Counted from the stretch's first letter, positions 46,536 through 55,602 are shown. The stretch is DNA of 64,000 bases from an uncultured Carboxylicivirga sp. (GCA_947503525.1 CANNEA010000006.1:186001-250000), one strand, 5' to 3'. Made by a program: numbers and translations. Notes: generated from the letters alone by a model not told the origin.

Positions 46536-47885
46536 CTATAGTCCCGGTGTATATTTTAGTGAATTGGAAATATTTACCCCAATCAGGCGTTCATAGTTGT
46601 CGCTGACACTGCGATAATAAACATAGATAATATAGTCATTTTCAGCCTGGCCATTATTGCCTTCAAAACGATCAACATCAGCAAAAGTTTTGCCTTTTTC
46701 GAAAAACAAGTATTGATAGTTGTAAAAGCCTTGCTTTAGCAATAAAGTTCGTTCATACATTCTGGTTTGGAGGTTGTATTCCATTTTTGAATTCTCATTA
46801 AATAGCCAGTCCGTTAATCCTCCACTAATGTATACATCACCGTCAATATATGGATCAGGAACTGGTATCTTAAAATGCACATAGGTGTAATCGCCTTCTA
46901 TTTCAGGATCTCTATTTTCGCGCACATCAATATAATATTTGCCATTAAAATCGTCTTTGTAGAAATAGGATCTCTCACCCAGAAACTTGTCGGGGAAGAG
47001 GGTGAAATGGTAGTGAGGATCGTAAAAGGAGATTTTTTCAACATGCTCAGCAGCAAATCGTGTACTTCTAATATCTAACCACCTGTATTCATTACCGCCA
47101 TCAAATAAGTTCTCACGACTATATTCATATGCCAGTTCATCCTTTCGGATAAATAGAGGTTTAAGCTCTGTGTTTCTATTGTCCCATCTGCCATTTTGTT
47201 GAATCACTACTTTAACTTCATCTCTCGGATTGTTAATTGTGAAATTTGGATGAAGTATTTTAAAATTCACTTCCTGCATGGATGCCCGAAGAGATGAGTT
47301 AGCGGTGTATTTAATCCTTGGAGAAATTGTCACCATGGATTCCATCACATAAAATGGACGAATAAGAATTGGATTATCCTCTTCACCTGATTCAAATACT
47401 TTAATGATGTAATTACCGGATAATTTCAATCGTATTTCGTCGTTTGGGAAATCAAGGGTATAATGGATATAATCGAAGGTGGTATTAAATGAGTATTGAT
47501 AATCTAATAATGGATTGGGCATAAAGCCCTGTACATATTCCGTTTGCATCAAATCTGACTCTTCCCAGTCTGAATTACAATGGGTAATACTGTATTGATA
47601 ATTCCGGGTGTCGTAGGCAAATTCATCAAAACTAAGTGTCAGTTGTTCGTCGGCTAAAAGCTGAATAATCGGATAACTCATATTCCAACCTTTTTTATGC
47701 AACTGAACAGTATGAATGTTTGAAGCGGTATAAACGGGGTTGGCTGTGAATGAAGTTTGCCAGAAAAGAACAAAAATAAGCAATAAACAATATTTAGGTA
47801 ATTTCGCCTCTCTTTGCCTAAATATCGTAACTTTTGATGCCGGAGTAAGTTTAAAAGTCCGGTAATTATACTTTTTTCGTATCAT
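46536..47885 (-). CDS. Type IX secretion system Plug protein (DUF5103)
   Basis: This 449-residue protein has an N-terminal signal region with a long basic lead (hydrophobic core about 31-46, KYCLLLIFVLFWQTSF). The body matches the DUF5103/Plug family: YPIIQLLADEQLTLSFDEF, split, at about 70-88; YQYSITHCNSDWEESDL; FYVMESMVTISPRI; and the C-terminal YDPHYHFTLFPDKFLGERSYFYKDDFNGKYYIDVRE stretch (split). In Flavobacterium the Plug protein closes the periplasmic side of the SprA translocon between cargo passages. The gene is transcribed away from nqrA and is not linked to other T9SS genes, except that the giant adhesin and PorP/SprF lie in the same window. Confidence 0.86.
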   Translation of the reverse strand: MIRKKYNYRTFKLTPASKVTIFRQREAKLPKYCLLLIFVLFWQTSFTANPVYTASNIHTVQLHKKGWNMSYPIIQLLADEQLTLSFDEFAYDTRNYQYSITHCNSDWEESDLMQTEYVQGFMPNPLLDYQYSFNTTFDYIHYTLDFPNDEIRLKLSGNYIIKVFESGEEDNPILIRPFYVMESMVTISPRIKYTANSSLRASMQEVNFKILHPNFTINNPRDEVKVVIQQNGRWDNRNTELKPLFIRKDELAYEYSRENLFDGGNEYRWLDIRSTRFAAEHVEKISFYDPHYHFTLFPDKFLGERSYFYKDDFNGKYYIDVRENRDPEIEGDYTYVHFKIPVPDPYIDGDVYISGGLTDWLFNENSKMEYNLQTRMYERTLLLKQGFYNYQYLFFEKGKTFADVDRFEGNNGQAENDYIIYVYYRSVSDNYERLIGVNISNSLKYTPGL

Positions 47886-47935
47886 TTAACTAGTAATTGA
47901 AGCTGTAATATATGTGGAATACTTAATATTTTCTC

Positions 47936-47943
47936 TATTTTTG
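47936..47943 (+). promoter_or_regulatory. -7 box of the nqr operon
   Basis: TATTTTTG (TAnnTTTG) ends 31 nt before the nqrA ATG. The surrounding 11-mer CTATTTTTGCA also precedes aroB and the small gene at 55274-55516. Confidence 0.52.
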
Positions 47944-47974
47944 CAGCTAAAAATAAAAAAACCGTTTTTCAAAC

Positions 47975-49324
47975 ATGTCAGAGGTAATAAAAATTAAGAA
48001 GGGTTTGAATATTCAGCTTGAAGGTAAAGCTGATAAAATATTCGGACAGGCCGATTTACCCGAGCATTTTGCAGTTAAGCCCACCGATTTTCATGGTGTG
48101 GTTCCAAAGATGGCTGCAAAGGTTGGGGACAAGGTGAAAGCGGGTACAGTTTTATTTTTCGACAAATACCGTCCTGAAATAAAATTTGTGTCACCTGTAA
48201 GTGGTGAGTTAGTTGCGGTTAACCGTGGCGAGCGCCGTAAAATTCTGGAAGTTGTTGTAAAATCAGATGGAACAGATGCTGCTGAGCAATTCGAAACTGC
48301 AAATGTTGGAGAATTATCAAAAGAGCAGGTTGTTGAAAAGTTGCAAGCCGCCGGTTTGTGGCCGTTTATTCGAAAACGTCCATATGATGTAATAGCTAAT
48401 CCGGAAGAAACACCAAAAGCATTTTTTATATCAGGATTTGATTCTGCGCCATTAGCACCGGACTATGATTTTGTGTTATCAGGTGAAGAAGTTGCTTTGC
48501 AAGCTGGTATTGATGTTATCAAGCGCTTGTGTGATAATGTACACATAGGTGTTAATAACGATGCTGCTTCAAAAGTATTCAATTCCTTAAATGGAGTAAC
48601 ACTTCATCAATTCGAAGGACCACACCCGGCAGGTAATGTTGGAATCCAAATTCACAATATTTCACCTATGAACAAAGGTGAGGTAGTTTGGGTGGCTCAA
48701 CCACAAGAAATTGTTGCAATTGGAAAATTATTTACTGAAGGTAAATATGACGCTAATCGAATTGTTGTTCTTGCAGGTAGTGAGGTCGAAAAGAAAGGCT
48801 ATTTCCGAACTAAGTTGGGAGCTTGTATTTCAACTTTGATTAAAGACAATGTTAAGAAAGACGGTAATTTGAGATATGTCAGCGGAAATGTGCTAACCGG
48901 AACTCAAATTGAAGATGACGGTTACCTTGGTGCTTATCATTCACAGGTTACTGTTATACCAGAAGGTGATTACTACGAATTTATGGGCTGGGCTACTCCT
49001 GGTTTTAACAAATTCAGTGTATCGCGTACATACTTTAGCTGGTTGTGTCCTAAAAAAGAATATCGTTTAGATGCTAACATGCATGGCGGTCTGCGCTCAT
49101 TCGTAGTATCGGGTGAATACGATAGAGTATTGCCAATGGATATTCTTCCTGAATTCTTATTCCGTTCTATTTTAGTTGAAGACATTGACAAAATGGAACA
49201 ATTGGGAATATATGAATTGGCTGAAGAGGATGTTGCACTTTGTGAGTTTGTTTGTACTTCAAAACAAAATTTACAAGCGATATTGCGTCAAGGAATTGAT
49301 TTAATGATTAAGGAGTTGAGTTAA
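47975..49324 (+). CDS. nqrA: Na+-translocating NADH:quinone reductase subunit A
   Basis: This 449-residue peripheral subunit belongs to the Na+-NQR complex, which oxidises NADH, reduces the quinone pool and pumps Na+ out. The N-terminal lipoyl-like half has KIKKGLNIQLEGKADK (about 5-20), PTDFHGVVPKMAAKVGDKVK (split) and ILEVVVKSDG. The C-terminal half includes EGPHPAGNVGIQIH and SWLCPKKEYRLDAN. The length fits the family (about 445-450). It is first of six consecutive nqr genes, with an 87-bp gap before nqrB. Confidence 0.96.
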   Translation: MSEVIKIKKGLNIQLEGKADKIFGQADLPEHFAVKPTDFHGVVPKMAAKVGDKVKAGTVLFFDKYRPEIKFVSPVSGELVAVNRGERRKILEVVVKSDGTDAAEQFETANVGELSKEQVVEKLQAAGLWPFIRKRPYDVIANPEETPKAFFISGFDSAPLAPDYDFVLSGEEVALQAGIDVIKRLCDNVHIGVNNDAASKVFNSLNGVTLHQFEGPHPAGNVGIQIHNISPMNKGEVVWVAQPQEIVAIGKLFTEGKYDANRIVVLAGSEVEKKGYFRTKLGACISTLIKDNVKKDGNLRYVSGNVLTGTQIEDDGYLGAYHSQVTVIPEGDYYEFMGWATPGFNKFSVSRTYFSWLCPKKEYRLDANMHGGLRSFVVSGEYDRVLPMDILPEFLFRSILVEDIDKMEQLGIYELAEEDVALCEFVCTSKQNLQAILRQGIDLMIKELS

Positions 49325-49411
49325 TACTCAAGTAGCAAGAAGCAAGACATATTATAGTTTTTTGTCTTGATACTTGATACTTTAATCTTGATACTTAAAA
49401 AATAATATACA

Positions 49412-50569
49412 TTGAAAGCGTTAAGAAATTTATTAGATAACATCAAACCTCACGTTCAAAAGGGCGGGAAGTTTGAGAAATTTCATTCGACCTTCGATGC
49501 TCTTGAAACTTTATTTTTTGTTCCGAATACAACGAACAAGAATGGAGTTCATGTGCGTGACGCGGTTGATTTGAAACGTACCATGGCATTGGTAGTGAAA
49601 TCTTTGATTCCTGCCTTGTTGTTTGGTATCTGGAATGTTGGTTACCAGCATTTCCTGGCATTAGGAGTTGATGCTACATTTTGGATGGAAGTAGGGCACG
49701 GTGCTCTTAAAGTATTACCAATTGTAGTTGTATCGTATGGTGTTGGTTTAGGAGTTGAATTTATGTTTGCTCAAATCAGAGGCCACGAGGTTCAGGAAGG
49801 ATTCCTGGTTTCAGGAATGCTTATTCCATTAGTTTTACCGGTGGATGTGCCATTATGGATGGTTGCTGTAGCCACTATCTTTTCTGTGGTTATTGGTAAA
49901 GAAGTATTTGGTGGTACAGGTATGAATATCTGGAACCCTGCTTTAATTGCTCGTGCATTCCTTTTCTTTGCTTACCCTTCAAAAATGTCGGGTGACAAGG
50001 TTTGGATTTCAGGTTTAACTAAAGGAGAAGGTGTTGTAGATGGTTTTTCAGGAGCGACTGCATTAGGTGAGGCTGCTTCAGGAAATGTGCCAAGTGCATC
50101 TATTATGGAAAGCTTTATTGGTACTATACCGGGTTCTATTGGTGAAACTTCAACTCTGGCTATCTTAATTGGTGCCTTTATTCTAATCTATACAGGTGTT
50201 GGAAGCTGGAAAGTTATGGTTTCTGTATTTGCTGGTGGATATTTAATGGGGCTGATATTTAACCTTTGGGGTGCTAACCCATTAATGGAAGTAGATGCTA
50301 TACACCATTTGTTTTTAGGTGGATTTGCATTTGGAGCTGTATTTATGGCAACTGATCCGGTATCGGCTACACGTACTGAAAAAGGTAAGTGGATATATGG
50401 ATTCTTAATTGGATTCTTAGCCATAATGGTTCGTGTGTTTAACCCGGCTTATCCTGAGGGAGTAATGTTGGCCATCTTATTGATGAACACATTTGCACCA
50501 TTAATTGACCACTATGTGGTACAAGGAAATATTAAACGTCGTTTAAAAAGAGCTAAAGTAGCTGCCTAA
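49412..50569 (+). CDS. nqrB: Na+-translocating NADH:quinone reductase subunit B
   Basis: This 385-residue integral membrane subunit has about ten helices and covalently bound FMN. The flavinylation motif SGAT is at 213-216 (predicted FMN-threonine T216), and EVFGGTGMNIWNPALIARAF, split at about 164-183, is highly conserved. The start is TTG. A TAA lies three codons upstream in frame with no ATG, and the family N-terminus KALRNLLDNIKPHVQKGGK begins here. Subunit B carries part of the Na+ channel and the quinone site. FMN is attached by ApbE, encoded downstream of the operon. Confidence 0.96.
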   Translation: MKALRNLLDNIKPHVQKGGKFEKFHSTFDALETLFFVPNTTNKNGVHVRDAVDLKRTMALVVKSLIPALLFGIWNVGYQHFLALGVDATFWMEVGHGALKVLPIVVVSYGVGLGVEFMFAQIRGHEVQEGFLVSGMLIPLVLPVDVPLWMVAVATIFSVVIGKEVFGGTGMNIWNPALIARAFLFFAYPSKMSGDKVWISGLTKGEGVVDGFSGATALGEAASGNVPSASIMESFIGTIPGSIGETSTLAILIGAFILIYTGVGSWKVMVSVFAGGYLMGLIFNLWGANPLMEVDAIHHLFLGGFAFGAVFMATDPVSATRTEKGKWIYGFLIGFLAIMVRVFNPAYPEGVMLAILLMNTFAPLIDHYVVQGNIKRRLKRAKVAA

Positions 50570-50580
50570 ATAATTTGAAA

Positions 50581-51276
50581 ATGGATAGACAAGGAAATAC
50601 ATACACATTTCTGTACGCATCTATTATGGTGATTGTGGTAGCGGCGATATTAGCTTTTCTAGCACAATCGTTAAAACCGCTTCAAGATAAAAATGCCGCT
50701 GTGGCTAAAAAGATGGATATCTTGAAGACCATACAGATTGAAAGTACTGCAAGTGATGCAGAAGCGAAATTTGAAAAATACATTGGTGAAAATGCTTATG
50801 TATTGAATATTGATGGTCAGAAGCAGGAAGGCGAAGCTTTTACTGTTGATTTGGCAAAAGAAATAAAGAAAGATAAAGCTGATCAGGCTTATCCAATTTA
50901 TGAATGTCAATTGGATGATGGATCAAAAAAATACGTTATTCCGGTTCGTGGTAAAGGATTATGGGGCCCTGTTTGGGGTTATGTATCTTTAAACGAAGAT
51001 AAGAATACTGTGTTTGGTGCAACTTTCGGACATAAAGGAGAAACACCGGGATTAGGTGCTGAAATTACAGCAGAAAACTTCCAGAAGCAATTTGCCGGAA
51101 AGCAATTGTTTGATAAAAACGGAGCTTTTGCCTCTATTGCGGTTGTTAAGCAAGGGCAGTCTGCAGGTGATCTTCACAAAGTCGACGGAATCTCGGGTGG
51201 AACGATCACCAGTGTTGGTGTGAGTGACATGTTGCAAGACTGTTTGAGTGGATATGAAAAGTTTTTAAAGAACTAA
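50581..51276 (+). CDS. nqrC: Na+-translocating NADH:quinone reductase subunit C
   Basis: This 231-residue subunit (from ATG 50581; a TTG two codons upstream is less likely) has one N-terminal membrane helix (about 9-30) and a periplasmic FMN-binding domain. The flavinylation motif is DGISGGT at 202-208 with T208 as the predicted FMN site. It carries Gly where the classic motif is SGAT. Other conserved segments are RGKGLWGPVWGY and HKGETPGLGAEI. It lies 11 bp after nqrB. Confidence 0.95.
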   Translation: MDRQGNTYTFLYASIMVIVVAAILAFLAQSLKPLQDKNAAVAKKMDILKTIQIESTASDAEAKFEKYIGENAYVLNIDGQKQEGEAFTVDLAKEIKKDKADQAYPIYECQLDDGSKKYVIPVRGKGLWGPVWGYVSLNEDKNTVFGATFGHKGETPGLGAEITAENFQKQFAGKQLFDKNGAFASIAVVKQGQSAGDLHKVDGISGGTITSVGVSDMLQDCLSGYEKFLKN

Positions 51277-51288
51277 AATATTGTGACG

Positions 51289-51948
51289 ATGAGTAGTGAT
51301 AAAGAACCATTGTTCTCAGCAAAGAATTTAAAGCTGATAACGACTCCTCTGGGAGCACAAAACCCGATTACCATTCAGGTATTGGGTATCTGTTCTGCAC
51401 TAGCAGTAACAGTGAAGTTAGAGCCGGCAATAGTATTGTCGATTTCTGTGATGTTTGTAACGGTATTTTCAAACTTGATTATATCTCTTCTTCGTAATAC
51501 AATACCCGCTCGAATCCGAATTATTGTTCAGCTGGTAGTTGTAGCTGCACTTGTAATTATAGTTGATCAGGTGCTGAAAGCTTTTGCATATGAGGTAAGC
51601 CTGCAGTTATCGGTATTTGTGGGATTGATTATAACCAACTGTATTATTATGGGACGTCTTGAGGCATTCGCCTTGGGTAACAAACCATGGCCAGCTGTAC
51701 TTGACGGCATTGGTAATGGTGCTGGTTATGGCATGATTCTTATAATAGTTGCGTTTGTTCGTGAGTTATTTGGTACAGGTAACCTAACCTTGCCAGGTAT
51801 TGGAGCGATTCAGGTTATACCAGATGTATTTTACGAATGGGGATACGCCAATAATGGATTTATGATTTTACCTCCTATGGCATTAATTGTTGTGGGTATC
51901 ATTATCTGGGTGCAGCGTTCACGTGATAAAGATTTGATTGAATCGTAA
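51289..51948 (+). CDS. nqrD: Na+-translocating NADH:quinone reductase subunit D
   Basis: This 219-residue membrane subunit (ATG at 51289; an in-frame GTG two codons earlier is possible) has about six helices. Recognisable blocks are NPITIQVLGICSALAVTVKL (split), RNTIPARIRIIVQLVVVA and IITNCIIMGRLEAFA, which holds a conserved cysteine. NqrD and NqrE form an inverted pair that binds a membrane-embedded iron centre through conserved cysteines. It lies 12 bp after nqrC. Confidence 0.95.
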   Translation: MSSDKEPLFSAKNLKLITTPLGAQNPITIQVLGICSALAVTVKLEPAIVLSISVMFVTVFSNLIISLLRNTIPARIRIIVQLVVVAALVIIVDQVLKAFAYEVSLQLSVFVGLIITNCIIMGRLEAFALGNKPWPAVLDGIGNGAGYGMILIIVAFVRELFGTGNLTLPGIGAIQVIPDVFYEWGYANNGFMILPPMALIVVGIIIWVQRSRDKDLIES

Positions 51949-51966
51949 CCTTAAAAGAAGAGAAAA

Positions 51967-52599
51967 ATGGATTATATAAATATATTCGTCAAGTCCATCT
52001 TTATTGACAACATGGTATTTGCCTATTTCTTCGGAATGTGCTCCTACCTTGCTGTATCAAAAACGGTGAATACATCACTTGGACTTGGACTTGCAGTGAC
52101 CTTTGTTTTGGGTATTACTGTTCCTGTAAACTACCTGTTAAATCAATATGTGCTTAGCGAAGGTGCATTAGGATGGTTAGACGGTTTGTTTGGTCTTGAA
52201 AATCAATTTGCCACTTACGACTTAAGCTTTTTAAGTTTTATCATGTTTATTGCTGTAATTGCATCCATGGTACAATTGGTTGAAATGATTGTGGAGAAAT
52301 ACGCTCCAACTCTTTATTCTCAGTTGGGTATTTTCTTACCTCTTATTGCGGTAAACTGTGCCATCTTAGGTGGTTCATTATTTATGCAAGAGCGCGATTA
52401 TGCAAACCTTGGTGAGGCAACTGTATTCGGATTAGGTTCTGGTATTGGTTGGTTATTAGCCATTGTTGGTATTGCTGCCATCCGTGAGAAGATTCAATAT
52501 TCAGATATTCCTGCTCCACTTCGTGGACTTGGTATAACTTTTATTGTTACAGGCTTGATGGGTGTAGCATTTATGAGTTTTATGGGAATTCAATTGTAA
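51967..52599 (+). CDS. nqrE: Na+-translocating NADH:quinone reductase subunit E
   Basis: This 210-residue six-helix membrane subunit is paralogous to NqrD. It starts [20 protein letters not shown] with the conserved [11 protein letters not shown] cysteine region following (about 21-31) and the second cysteine in [14 protein letters not shown] (about 133-146). These cysteines belong to the [2Fe-2S]/Fe site shared with NqrD. The gene is 18 bp after nqrD. Confidence 0.96.
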   Translation: MDYINIFVKSIFIDNMVFAYFFGMCSYLAVSKTVNTSLGLGLAVTFVLGITVPVNYLLNQYVLSEGALGWLDGLFGLENQFATYDLSFLSFIMFIAVIASMVQLVEMIVEKYAPTLYSQLGIFLPLIAVNCAILGGSLFMQERDYANLGEATVFGLGSGIGWLLAIVGIAAIREKIQYSDIPAPLRGLGITFIVTGLMGVAFMSFMGIQL

Positions 52600-52618
52600 A
52601 AAGCTAAAAGGAATAGAA

Positions 52619-53878
52619 ATGATATTATTAGCAATTGATAGTACAGTAATCTTCTCCAGTATAATAATCTTCCTTGCGGTGGTTTTATTATTGGTGTCGA
52701 TATTATTGTTCGCTAAGAAAAAACTAATGCCTTCTGGCGAAGTAACCATTAATATTAATAATGGTGAGCGTGAGTTGGTGGTAGAGCCGGGACAAACATT
52801 GCTTTCGGCATTAGGTGGAAATAAAATATTCTTGCCATCAGCTTGTGGTGGAGGTGGTACTTGTGCCATGTGTCGCTGTCAGGTTGAAAGTGGTGCAGGT
52901 TCGATTTTGCCAACTGAAACCGGATATTTTACCCGTAAGGAAGCTTTGAATGATTGGCGTTTAGCTTGTCAGGTTAAGGTAAAGGAAGACATGGGAATGT
53001 CCATTCCTGCCGAAGTAATGGGTATTAAGAAGTGGGAATGTGAAGTGGTTTCAAACGATGGTCAGGCTACCTTTATTAAGGAGTTTGTAGTGAAGTTACC
53101 TGACGGTGAAATCTTAGACTTTAAATCGGGTGGTTACATTCAGATTGATGTACCTAAGATTGAAGTTGATTTCAAAGACATGATCATTGAAGATGAGTAT
53201 AAAGGTGAATGGGAAAAATTCGGCATGTTCGACTTGAAGATGAAGAACCCTGAAGCAACTTATCGTGCATATTCAATGGCTAACCACCCTGCAGAGGGTA
53301 ATATTGTGATGTTGAACATCCGTATTGCAACTCCACCATGGGATCGTGTTGCCGGTAAATTCCAGAATGTAAATCCGGGTATCTGTTCTTCATTTATCTT
53401 CTCGCGTAAACCGGGAGACAAGGTTACTGTTTCAGGTCCTTATGGAGAATTTTTTATTAAGGAAACTGATAATGAGATGATGTTTATTGGTGGTGGAGCT
53501 GGTATGGCACCGATGCGTTCGCATATCTTCCACTTATTCCAAACAGTGAAGACTGGTCGTAAAGTGACTTTCTGGTATGGAGCCCGTTCTAAGAAAGAAA
53601 TTTTCTACGAAGATCATTTCCGTAAGATTGAAGAGGAATTCCCTAATTTCAAATTTACAATTGCACTTTCAGAACCATTACCAGAAGATAACTGGGAAGG
53701 ATCAAAAGGATTTATTCACCAGGTTATCCATGATGAATACTTAAGTAAACATGAAGAGCCGGAAGATGTGGAATACTACTTATGTGGACCTCCAATGATG
53801 AACGATGCAGTAACTAAGATGCTGTACGATTTAGGTGTGCCGGATGAGATGGTTGACTTTGATGATTTCGGATCATAA
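52619..53878 (+). CDS. nqrF: Na+-translocating NADH:quinone reductase subunit F
   Basis: This 419-residue entry subunit for NADH electrons has an N-terminal anchor helix (about 10-31). It is followed by a plant-type [2Fe-2S] domain with C76, C82, C85 and C117, then FAD-binding (YRAYSMANHP) and NADH-binding (GGGAGMAPMRSH; YYLCGPPMMND) domains of the ferredoxin reductase type. It ends with the usual DFDDFGS-like tail. It is the last nqr gene, followed 8 bp later by a strong terminator. Confidence 0.97.
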   Translation: MILLAIDSTVIFSSIIIFLAVVLLLVSILLFAKKKLMPSGEVTININNGERELVVEPGQTLLSALGGNKIFLPSACGGGGTCAMCRCQVESGAGSILPTETGYFTRKEALNDWRLACQVKVKEDMGMSIPAEVMGIKKWECEVVSNDGQATFIKEFVVKLPDGEILDFKSGGYIQIDVPKIEVDFKDMIIEDEYKGEWEKFGMFDLKMKNPEATYRAYSMANHPAEGNIVMLNIRIATPPWDRVAGKFQNVNPGICSSFIFSRKPGDKVTVSGPYGEFFIKETDNEMMFIGGGAGMAPMRSHIFHLFQTVKTGRKVTFWYGARSKKEIFYEDHFRKIEEEFPNFKFTIALSEPLPEDNWEGSKGFIHQVIHDEYLSKHEEPEDVEYYLCGPPMMNDAVTKMLYDLGVPDEMVDFDDFGS

Positions 53879-53885
53879 ATATTTT

Positions 53886-53913
53886 AAAATCCCGCTTCAG
53901 CGGGATTTTTTTA
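53886..53913 (+). terminator. Rho-independent terminator of the nqr operon
   Basis: AAAATCCCGC / GCGGGATTTT around a TTCA loop is followed by further T. The same stem sequence is used by the pruA terminator at 39204-39232. Confidence 0.92.
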
Positions 53914-53975
53914 TTGCCTTATATTGAAATTGACCTTTTAAGAAGATTAACTTTACGCAAAAGAATTCATTCGTT

Positions 53976-54977
53976 ATGCGCCATTTTATTTTTGCCATTT
54001 TAGTACTTATTGCTTTTTCGTGCACGCCTAAAAAAAGCTTTCATAAAAATGAAGGCTACATATTCGGAACCATTTACCATCTCACATATGAGCACGATAC
54101 TAATTTATCGGAAGAAGTTGAGGCTAAACTCAATGCCTTTGATTGGTCATTGTCGACTTATAAAGAGGAGTCTGTAATTAGTAAAATCAATAAAAATGTA
54201 TCAGATGAGACTGATGAATATTTCAGAATTGTCTTTAATAGGGCCAAGGAAATCACAGCAATAACGAATGGGGCTTTTGATATGACAGTAGCTCCTTTGG
54301 TTAATGCATGGGGTTTTGGATTCTCAAAAAAGGATAGCGTCACCGATGAAATGATTTCAGATTTAATGAACAGTGTAGGAATGAATCTAATATCACTGAA
54401 AGGAGATAAGGTGATAAAAGAACGAAAAGGTGTAATGTTGGATGGAAGTGCCATTGCCAAGGGTTATGCAGTTGATGTAATTGCTGATTTATTCGAGGCA
54501 GAGGGCATCATTAATTATATGGTTGAGATTGGTGGAGAAATGCGAGTTAAAGGACAAAATCCTAAGGGCAATTATTGGAAGGTAGGTATCGATAAGCCAA
54601 TTGACGATCCTGATGTATTACAGCGCGAATTACAGGAGGTAATTACAATTACGGATGTTGCACTTGCCACTTCAGGGAACTATCGTAATTTCTATCTTAA
54701 AGATGGAAAAAAGTATGCACATACGATTAGCCCATTTACAGGTTATCCCGTCGATCATCAATTATTGGGAGCGTCTGTACTGGCTTCTGATTGTATGTCT
54801 GCTGATGCTTATGCTACAGCATTTATGGTGTTAGGTGTTGAACAGAGCATGGTTATAGTAGAGGCAGATAAAAGCCTGGAAGCATACTTTATATCAGAAG
54901 GTGAAAATGGAGAATACAACATTGTGATGAGTTCGGGTTTTAAAAAAGTACTTGATGATACTAGAAAAGGGAGCTGA
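53976..54977 (+). CDS. apbE: FAD:protein FMN transferase (ApbE), lipoprotein
   Basis: This 333-residue protein has a lipoprotein signal (HFIFAILVLIAFSC, lipid cysteine at about residue 16). ApbE transfers FMN from FAD to a threonine in target proteins, here most likely NqrB T216 and NqrC T208. Family motifs are GTIYHLTYEH, FDMTVAPLVNAWGFG, LDGSAIAKGYAVDVIAD (the ApbE D-G/S-A-K-G-Y motif) and VEIGGEMRVKGQNP. The TSGNYRNFYLKDGKKYAHTI (split) and SDCMSADAYATAFMVLG parts give the metal and flavin site. It lies downstream of the nqr terminator, so it is probably separately expressed. Confidence 0.94.
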   Translation: MRHFIFAILVLIAFSCTPKKSFHKNEGYIFGTIYHLTYEHDTNLSEEVEAKLNAFDWSLSTYKEESVISKINKNVSDETDEYFRIVFNRAKEITAITNGAFDMTVAPLVNAWGFGFSKKDSVTDEMISDLMNSVGMNLISLKGDKVIKERKGVMLDGSAIAKGYAVDVIADLFEAEGIINYMVEIGGEMRVKGQNPKGNYWKVGIDKPIDDPDVLQRELQEVITITDVALATSGNYRNFYLKDGKKYAHTISPFTGYPVDHQLLGASVLASDCMSADAYATAFMVLGVEQSMVIVEADKSLEAYFISEGENGEYNIVMSSGFKKVLDDTRKGS

Positions 54978-55273
54978 TGAAGCCCCCTTTAGTGATAATC
55001 CAAAAAAAATGTTGCATGAGCAACCTTGTTCTGCATGATCCAACACCCGCCTTTAGTTGGACAAGCAGCATCAAGTTCTTAATTTGGAATAATATTCCAG
55101 ACAGAGTAGTAGTTTCTTTAAATCTAAACTGTGAATGGTACAAGCAGCTTAGCACTTTACCAAAGATACTAAAAATAATAAAAGATACAAAAGTCTGAAA
55201 ATAGGATTTTTATCCTCAGTTTAATATTTTGCAAGCCGGGAATTAGAATGTATATTGTAGACTTGGATAAAAA
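54978..55273. other. 296-bp stretch after apbE without a convincing gene
   Basis: Short frames exist on both strands but show no recognisable features. A hairpin across the apbE stop (AAAGGG-x-GCT / AGC-xx-CCCTTT, 54966-54990) and a small one at 55203-55216 (AGGAT / ATCCT, followed by ATTTT on the minus strand) may act as weak terminators for apbE and for the minus-strand small gene. Confidence 0.4.
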
Positions 55274-55516
55274 TTAACAGCTGGTTGTATTACTCTCATA
55301 TTCACTATCAAGCTTCAGAGGTTTGATAGAAAATGCCGTTTTACGAGCTAGCTTATCCTGAGTGGTTGCACATTGAATGCCTTTGTCATTTAAGGCTTTA
55401 TTTCCACCAATATGAGTATTGGGGAACTTGCCATTTTTTTGAAGTAAGATACGTATGGAGAATAGAGCAAATACAATGCCCATTAAAAAAATTGATAATA
55501 TTAAAACCTGCCACAT
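55274..55516 (-). CDS. Small single-span membrane protein (possible Nqr accessory factor)
   Basis: This 80-residue protein has one N-terminal membrane helix (about 3-24, VLILSIFLMGIVFALFSIRI). A soluble tail follows, with KNGKFPNTHIGGNKAL (about 28-43), a lone conserved-looking cysteine in KGIQCATTQDKLARK (about 45-59), and a terminal SC. I recall similar 'PNTHIGxNKxL...GIxCA' small proteins across Bacteroidota, so it is probably real. Position beside nqr-apbE and layout (one helix, then a cysteine-bearing tail) recall NqrM, the Fe-delivery factor of Na+-NQR, but the NqrM cysteine cluster is absent and that link is a hypothesis. A clear TATTTTTG box lies 23 nt upstream. Confidence 0.7.
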   Translation of the reverse strand: MWQVLILSIFLMGIVFALFSIRILLQKNGKFPNTHIGGNKALNDKGIQCATTQDKLARKTAFSIKPLKLDSEYESNTTSC

Positions 55517-55539
55517 AATGCTTTCCCTTTATTTGAATG

Positions 55540-55547
55540 CAAAAATA
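55540..55547 (-). promoter_or_regulatory. -7 box of the small membrane protein gene
   Basis: The minus strand reads TATTTTTG inside CTATTTTTGCA, the same 11-mer as upstream of nqrA and aroB, 23 nt before the start codon. Confidence 0.5.
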
Positions 55548-55594
55548 GATAAAAAAACAAATCATCCATAGTTTAAAACAAACTTACAATCTCA

Positions 55595-55602
55595 TATGTT
55601 TG
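55595..55602 (+). promoter_or_regulatory. -7 box of the 2-oxoacid dehydrogenase E1 gene
   Basis: TATGTTTG matches TAnnTTTG, 83 nt upstream of the ATG at 55686. No good -33 element is visible. Confidence 0.38.

Noticed and set aside
54977-55198. 73-codon plus-strand frame whose ATG overlaps the apbE stop (TGATG)
   Set aside because: The overlap looks like translational coupling, but the peptide has no recognisable feature, a hairpin spans the junction and the opposite strand is open as well; evidence is insufficient.
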